Shown piece by piece: positions 62,301 to 64,000 of a stretch of DNA of 64,000 nt (position 1 is its first letter; the number at the start of each line of letters is the position of its first letter). A model generated the notes under the pieces. It was not told the origin of the DNA and searched no databases. It worked only from the letters and a program-made list of their open reading frames with translations. Location: assembly GCF_000380645.1 (NCBI RefSeq), contig NZ_AQXZ01000011.1, positions 124,001 to 188,000 on the forward strand, written 5' to 3'. Source of the DNA: Smaragdicoccus niigatensis DSM 44881 = NBRC 103563 (GTDB lineage: Bacteria > Actinomycetota > Actinomycetes > Mycobacteriales > Mycobacteriaceae). The position numbers were made by a program, and so were the translations under genes.

Positions 62301-62529
62301 GACCAACGGCTGGCAGGACTCGATCGGTGGCGGACCGCTCGGCTGGACGGGCCTGCTGCTGAAGGCACAGTCGATCCCGAGCTTCGCGAACAACGACTGG
62401 GCGCGCGACTGGGGCAACCTCGAACGGCTGGTGCCGTACGACGGATCGGAAACGACCGGGCGCATCGAGACGACCGAAAAGACCCGTACCGGGCTCTACA
62501 GCGATGGGCGGATCAAGGAATCGTCGTAG
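59326..62529 (+). CDS. Emb-family arabinosyltransferase (first copy; EmbC/EmbA-like)
   Basis: A 1067-residue GT-C arabinosyltransferase. The N-terminal ~180 residues after the first helix form an extracellular domain (LDWPQRGAGSVTAPLVSYTP), followed by about 14 more helices. The conserved GANTSDDGYLLTMGRAAGPT holds the acidic active-site motif, then NYYRWFGVPEAPFGWAYDLL, FTPTKWTHHFG-like PTKWTHHFGVYAGLAGS and a C-terminal carbohydrate-binding domain (GSWTDGDQRI, PCQRPF). It transfers arabinofuranose from decaprenyl-phospho-arabinose in arabinogalactan (or lipoarabinomannan) synthesis. Features mix EmbA (IDIGPQPSWRDLRVPL) and EmbC, so I do not assign a letter. GTG 59326 is preferred over ATG 59302 because of the TACGAT box. 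Confidence 0.92.
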   Translation: MQKASPNTARIIAIVTGLIGFLCAIALPVMPVKATVASLDWPQRGAGSVTAPLVSYTPVRADFTVPCSVLTAPGALKQTIVATIPDKSDGQSSKGLVITVEPALDGAPVSVRAILRDKTLINAPLSDFAGCQQISIASDVNKTVTKVGGVSRLDNTKSEDLRPQVVGLFTDLPQATLQSSGIKVHIDIDSRFTTSTTLIKTFAMIVAVLTTIISLAALHRLDCSDGRRARRFLPAHWYRISLADVFMIGTLGVWYVIGANTSDDGYLLTMGRAAGPTGYMSNYYRWFGVPEAPFGWAYDLLTVFAHISTTSMFMRLPTLAASIIGWLVISREVLPRLGARVRRDRLVLWTSGLVYLAFWLPYDNGLRPEPIIALGALLTWCSAERAIATGRLMPAAIAVMIAAFSLAAGPTGLICIAALAASSRPLLQILIKRAKTHGFAALLAPIAAAGTLILVPVFRDQTLAAVKEASRVRMAVGPNVAWFDERLRWDALLTFGPDGSLARRFGVLIMLVCLATCVMQMLRKGGQIPGTSRGPSIRILGIVFGALLMMMWTPTKWTHHFGVYAGLAGSVAALAAVAVGRTAMTSPRNRTLFAAFISFFTAIAFTGPNGWWYVSSYGIPWWDKPVMIAGHGISTLFLAGTVLLLLIAAYQHYRAPYIADGSTHRVFRDLAAAPLTVIVAFMVMFEVLSFVKGAVSQYPAYSIAKSNLEALAGHPCSLADNVLVEPDPTRSILKPLKGKLSESLQADNVGFTPDGVPIDISAETEWVGKGGANSTSTDGKSKNNTPSSTGGGYRDTVSVNGSKVELPYGLDPAEVPSLGSWTDGDQRISNLTTQWFGLNRQGPLLTVAAAGWIHSVDKDGVVTEGQDVMVEYGIAGADGNVQKLGEIRPIDIGPQPSWRDLRVPLSQIPEKANAVRIVVTDDDISPGEWVAITPPRVPVVKTLQEYVGSEVPVLLDWSVGLAFPCQRPFEHVDGVAEVPEFRIMPDRKGAEATNGWQDSIGGGPLGWTGLLLKAQSIPSFANNDWARDWGNLERLVPYDGSETTGRIETTEKTRTGLYSDGRIKESS

Positions 62530-62531
62530 TC

Positions 62532-62592
62532 GGTGCATGGCTTACCGTCCCGAGCACCTGATGAGGGGCTCTCCGGCGGCAGGCTATGCACC
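62532..62592. repeat. GGTGCAT/ATGCACC inverted repeat between the emb genes
   Basis: Seven-base arms are 47 bases apart in the 184-base gap between the two emb genes. A short hairpin lies within. It could be a weak terminator; no T-run follows. Confidence 0.3.
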
Positions 62593-62700
62593 TCGGCCCG
62601 GCAATCGATGGGCGATCCGGCATTCCATGCATTCATATTCTTGTTGAACCATTAAGTGCCACCGCCGGTTTGCCTCACCGGAAACCGACCGGCTGCTCGG

Positions 62701-62706
62701 TAGCAT
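62701..62706 (+). promoter_or_regulatory. Putative -10 box TAGCAT of a leaderless second emb transcript
   Basis: TAGCAT plus seven bases leads to the GTG at 62714. The second emb gene may thus have its own promoter. Confidence 0.45.
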
Positions 62707-62713
62707 CTCAGCC

Positions 62714-64000
62714 GTGTCGAACGCTCTGCTCGTAGTGCCTGACCTCCCCGAATCGTCTTTCGGGGAACCGCCCGAGCGGGGTTCGGACCGCAAGCGACCG
62801 AGTTTGCGGGTTAGTGCGGCGACGGTCGCGGCGATCGCCGGTCTTCTTGGTGCCCTCCTCGCGATGGCAACGCCGTTCCTGCCGGTGAAGCAGACGACCG
62901 CCGCACTCAACTGGCCGCAGTCCGCGACCTACACCGACGTGGACGCACCGTTGATGTCGCAGGTTCCGCTGACGTTCCACGCGGTCATTCCGTGCTCGGT
63001 GCTCAGCGGACTCAAGAGCGGCACGCAGGTCATCGGAACCGCTCCGGCGCAAGGCGACAATGCGCCGATCAATGCACTCTTCGTACGGACCACCGACACC
63101 AACGTCGAGGTCGTCAACCGCAACGTCGTCGTGGTGGCGGCACCGATCGCGGATATCTCACAGTGCAGCCAGGTGACGATCGATTCGACCCAGGAGAAGA
63201 CGTCGGCGTCGTTCGCCGGACTCCGGGACGACGACGGAAATCCGCTCGACGGTGCCATGGTCGGCGACTTCCGTCCGCAGGTCGTCGGCCTGTACACGGA
63301 CCTGACCGGCCGCGTGGCCAGCGGATTCAAGGTCACGTCCGACGTCGATTCGCGATTCACGACGAGCCCCACGCTGCTCAAACTGTCCGCGATCATCGGC
63401 GCCGCGTTGTGCACGATCATCGCGATCGGCGCGCTCGCCCGCCTCGACATGTGCGACGGCCGGAGTCACCGCCGGTTCTTCCCGGCGCACTGGCTGCGCC
63501 CGACGGTCGCCGACGGGCTCATCGGTGGAACCCTCATCGTGTGGCACTTCATCGGCGCCAACACCTCCGACGACGGCTACATCCTGACGATGGCCCGGGT
63601 CGCCGACAAAGCCGGCTACATGGCGAACTACTTCCGCTGGTTCGGCGTTCCGGAGGCCCCGTTCGGTTGGTATTACTACGTCCTCCAGTGGTTCAGCGAG
63701 ATCTCGACCGCGAGCGCCTGGGTCCGGGTGCCGGCACTGGTGTGCGGTATCGGTTGCTGGTTGCTCATCAGTCGTGAGGTCATCCCCCGTCTCGGCCGGA
63801 CGGTGCGCAACGACAAGGTCGCGCTCTACACGGCCGGTCTGGTCTTCCTCGCCTTCTGGCTGCCCTACGACAACGGCCTCCGTCCCGAGCCGGTCGTCGC
63901 ATTCGGCGCGCTGCTGACCTGGTGCTCGGTCGAGCGCGCGATCGCCACCGGTCGCCTCGCACCGGCCGCGATCGCCTGCCTCGTCGGCGCATTCACCCTG
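62714..64000 (+). CDS. Emb-family arabinosyltransferase (second copy, partial; EmbB/EmbC-like)
   Basis: The first 429 codons of a second arabinosyltransferase; the rest is beyond the window. It keeps the family order: LNWPQSATYTDVDAPL, RPQVVGLYTDLTG, the GANTSDDGYILTMARVADKA active-site loop and NYFRWFGVPEAPFGWYYYVL. The N-terminal part VIGTAPAQGDNAPINALFV looks like EmbB, but other parts look like EmbC, so the letter is left open. GTG 62714 is supported by a TAGCAT box seven bases before. Confidence 0.9.
   Translation, partial: MSNALLVVPDLPESSFGEPPERGSDRKRPSLRVSAATVAAIAGLLGALLAMATPFLPVKQTTAALNWPQSATYTDVDAPLMSQVPLTFHAVIPCSVLSGLKSGTQVIGTAPAQGDNAPINALFVRTTDTNVEVVNRNVVVVAAPIADISQCSQVTIDSTQEKTSASFAGLRDDDGNPLDGAMVGDFRPQVVGLYTDLTGRVASGFKVTSDVDSRFTTSPTLLKLSAIIGAALCTIIAIGALARLDMCDGRSHRRFFPAHWLRPTVADGLIGGTLIVWHFIGANTSDDGYILTMARVADKAGYMANYFRWFGVPEAPFGWYYYVLQWFSEISTASAWVRVPALVCGIGCWLLISREVIPRLGRTVRNDKVALYTAGLVFLAFWLPYDNGLRPEPVVAFGALLTWCSVERAIATGRLAPAAIACLVGAFTL

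Overview
The window is high-GC actinobacterial DNA from a mycolic-acid-producing member of the Mycobacteriales (Rhodococcus/Gordonia/Nocardia-like; the genus cannot be fixed from sequence alone). The diagnosis rests on the arabinogalactan genes: galactan ABC exporter wzm-wzt, glfT1, glfT2, rmlB/rmlA/rmlC, gtrA, dprE1-dprE2-aftA and two emb arabinosyltransferase genes. The proteasome activator gene bpa is also present. The backbone order hisC2 - echA21-like - quinone oxidoreductase - bpa - wzm/wzt/glfT1 - gtrA - dprE1 - dprE2 - aftA - emb recalls the Rv3772-Rv3795 region of M. tuberculosis, with large insertions.

Layout. 1-9.8 kb: end of an ABC ATPase gene, a CorA transporter, a NarL-type two-component pair, a frameshifted membrane-protein gene, a SAM methyltransferase, an ECF sigma factor fused to its own anti-sigma-like membrane tail, and small enzymes (acyltransferase, PIG-L deacetylase, deazaflavin-type oxidoreductase, DJ-1/PfpI). 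9.8-15.9 kb: a HExxH membrane protein with an overlapping partner, a HabB-like protein, tRNA-Arg(ACG) and tRNA-Ser(GCT), two dienelactone-hydrolase-like proteins, hisC2, a crotonase and a small exported protein. 15.9-23 kb: a large helical-repeat protein with a small partner, a thioesterase, a DUF4352 lipoprotein, a 765-residue diiron oxygenase/ferredoxin-reductase/ferredoxin fusion, a second deazaflavin-type protein and a DUF429 protein. 23-36.7 kb: a surface-glycan locus (flippase, Wzy-like polymerase/ligase, six glycosyltransferase-like genes, sulfotransferase-like gene, ABC exporter, sugar epimerase) ending at a secreted glycine-rich protein with RTX repeats. 36.7-42.8 kb: small secreted/membrane proteins, tRNA-Ser(TGA), a MarR regulator, GH15 trehalase, quinone oxidoreductase, bpa and a DUF2231 protein. 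42.8-64 kb: arabinogalactan genes, with a DUF4282 protein and a leader-peptide-controlled gene between rmlC and gtrA, and a coiled-coil gene, a Baeyer-Villiger monooxygenase and a PucR regulator between aftA and the emb genes. The last emb gene runs off the window.

How the genes work together. RmlB/A/C make dTDP-rhamnose intermediates (rmlD is not here). GlfT1 and GlfT2 build the galactan, Wzm/Wzt export it, DprE1/DprE2 make decaprenyl-phospho-arabinose, and AftA and the Emb proteins add arabinan outside the membrane. The 23-35 kb genes look like a separate, strain-specific glycan pathway with its own flippase, polymerase and ABC exporter.

A recurring regulatory signature is visible. At least eighteen genes have a TANNNT hexamer 6-8 bases before an in-frame ATG or GTG, the arrangement expected of leaderless actinobacterial transcripts; it also decides several start codons. 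Other candidates are a near-perfect CRP/GlxR-type site before the diiron fusion gene, GTAACG-N5-GTAACC direct repeats around the DUF4282 and gtrA-dprE1 promoters, a leaderless upstream mini-ORF, and a possible ribosome-site-sequestering hairpin before the DUF2231 gene.
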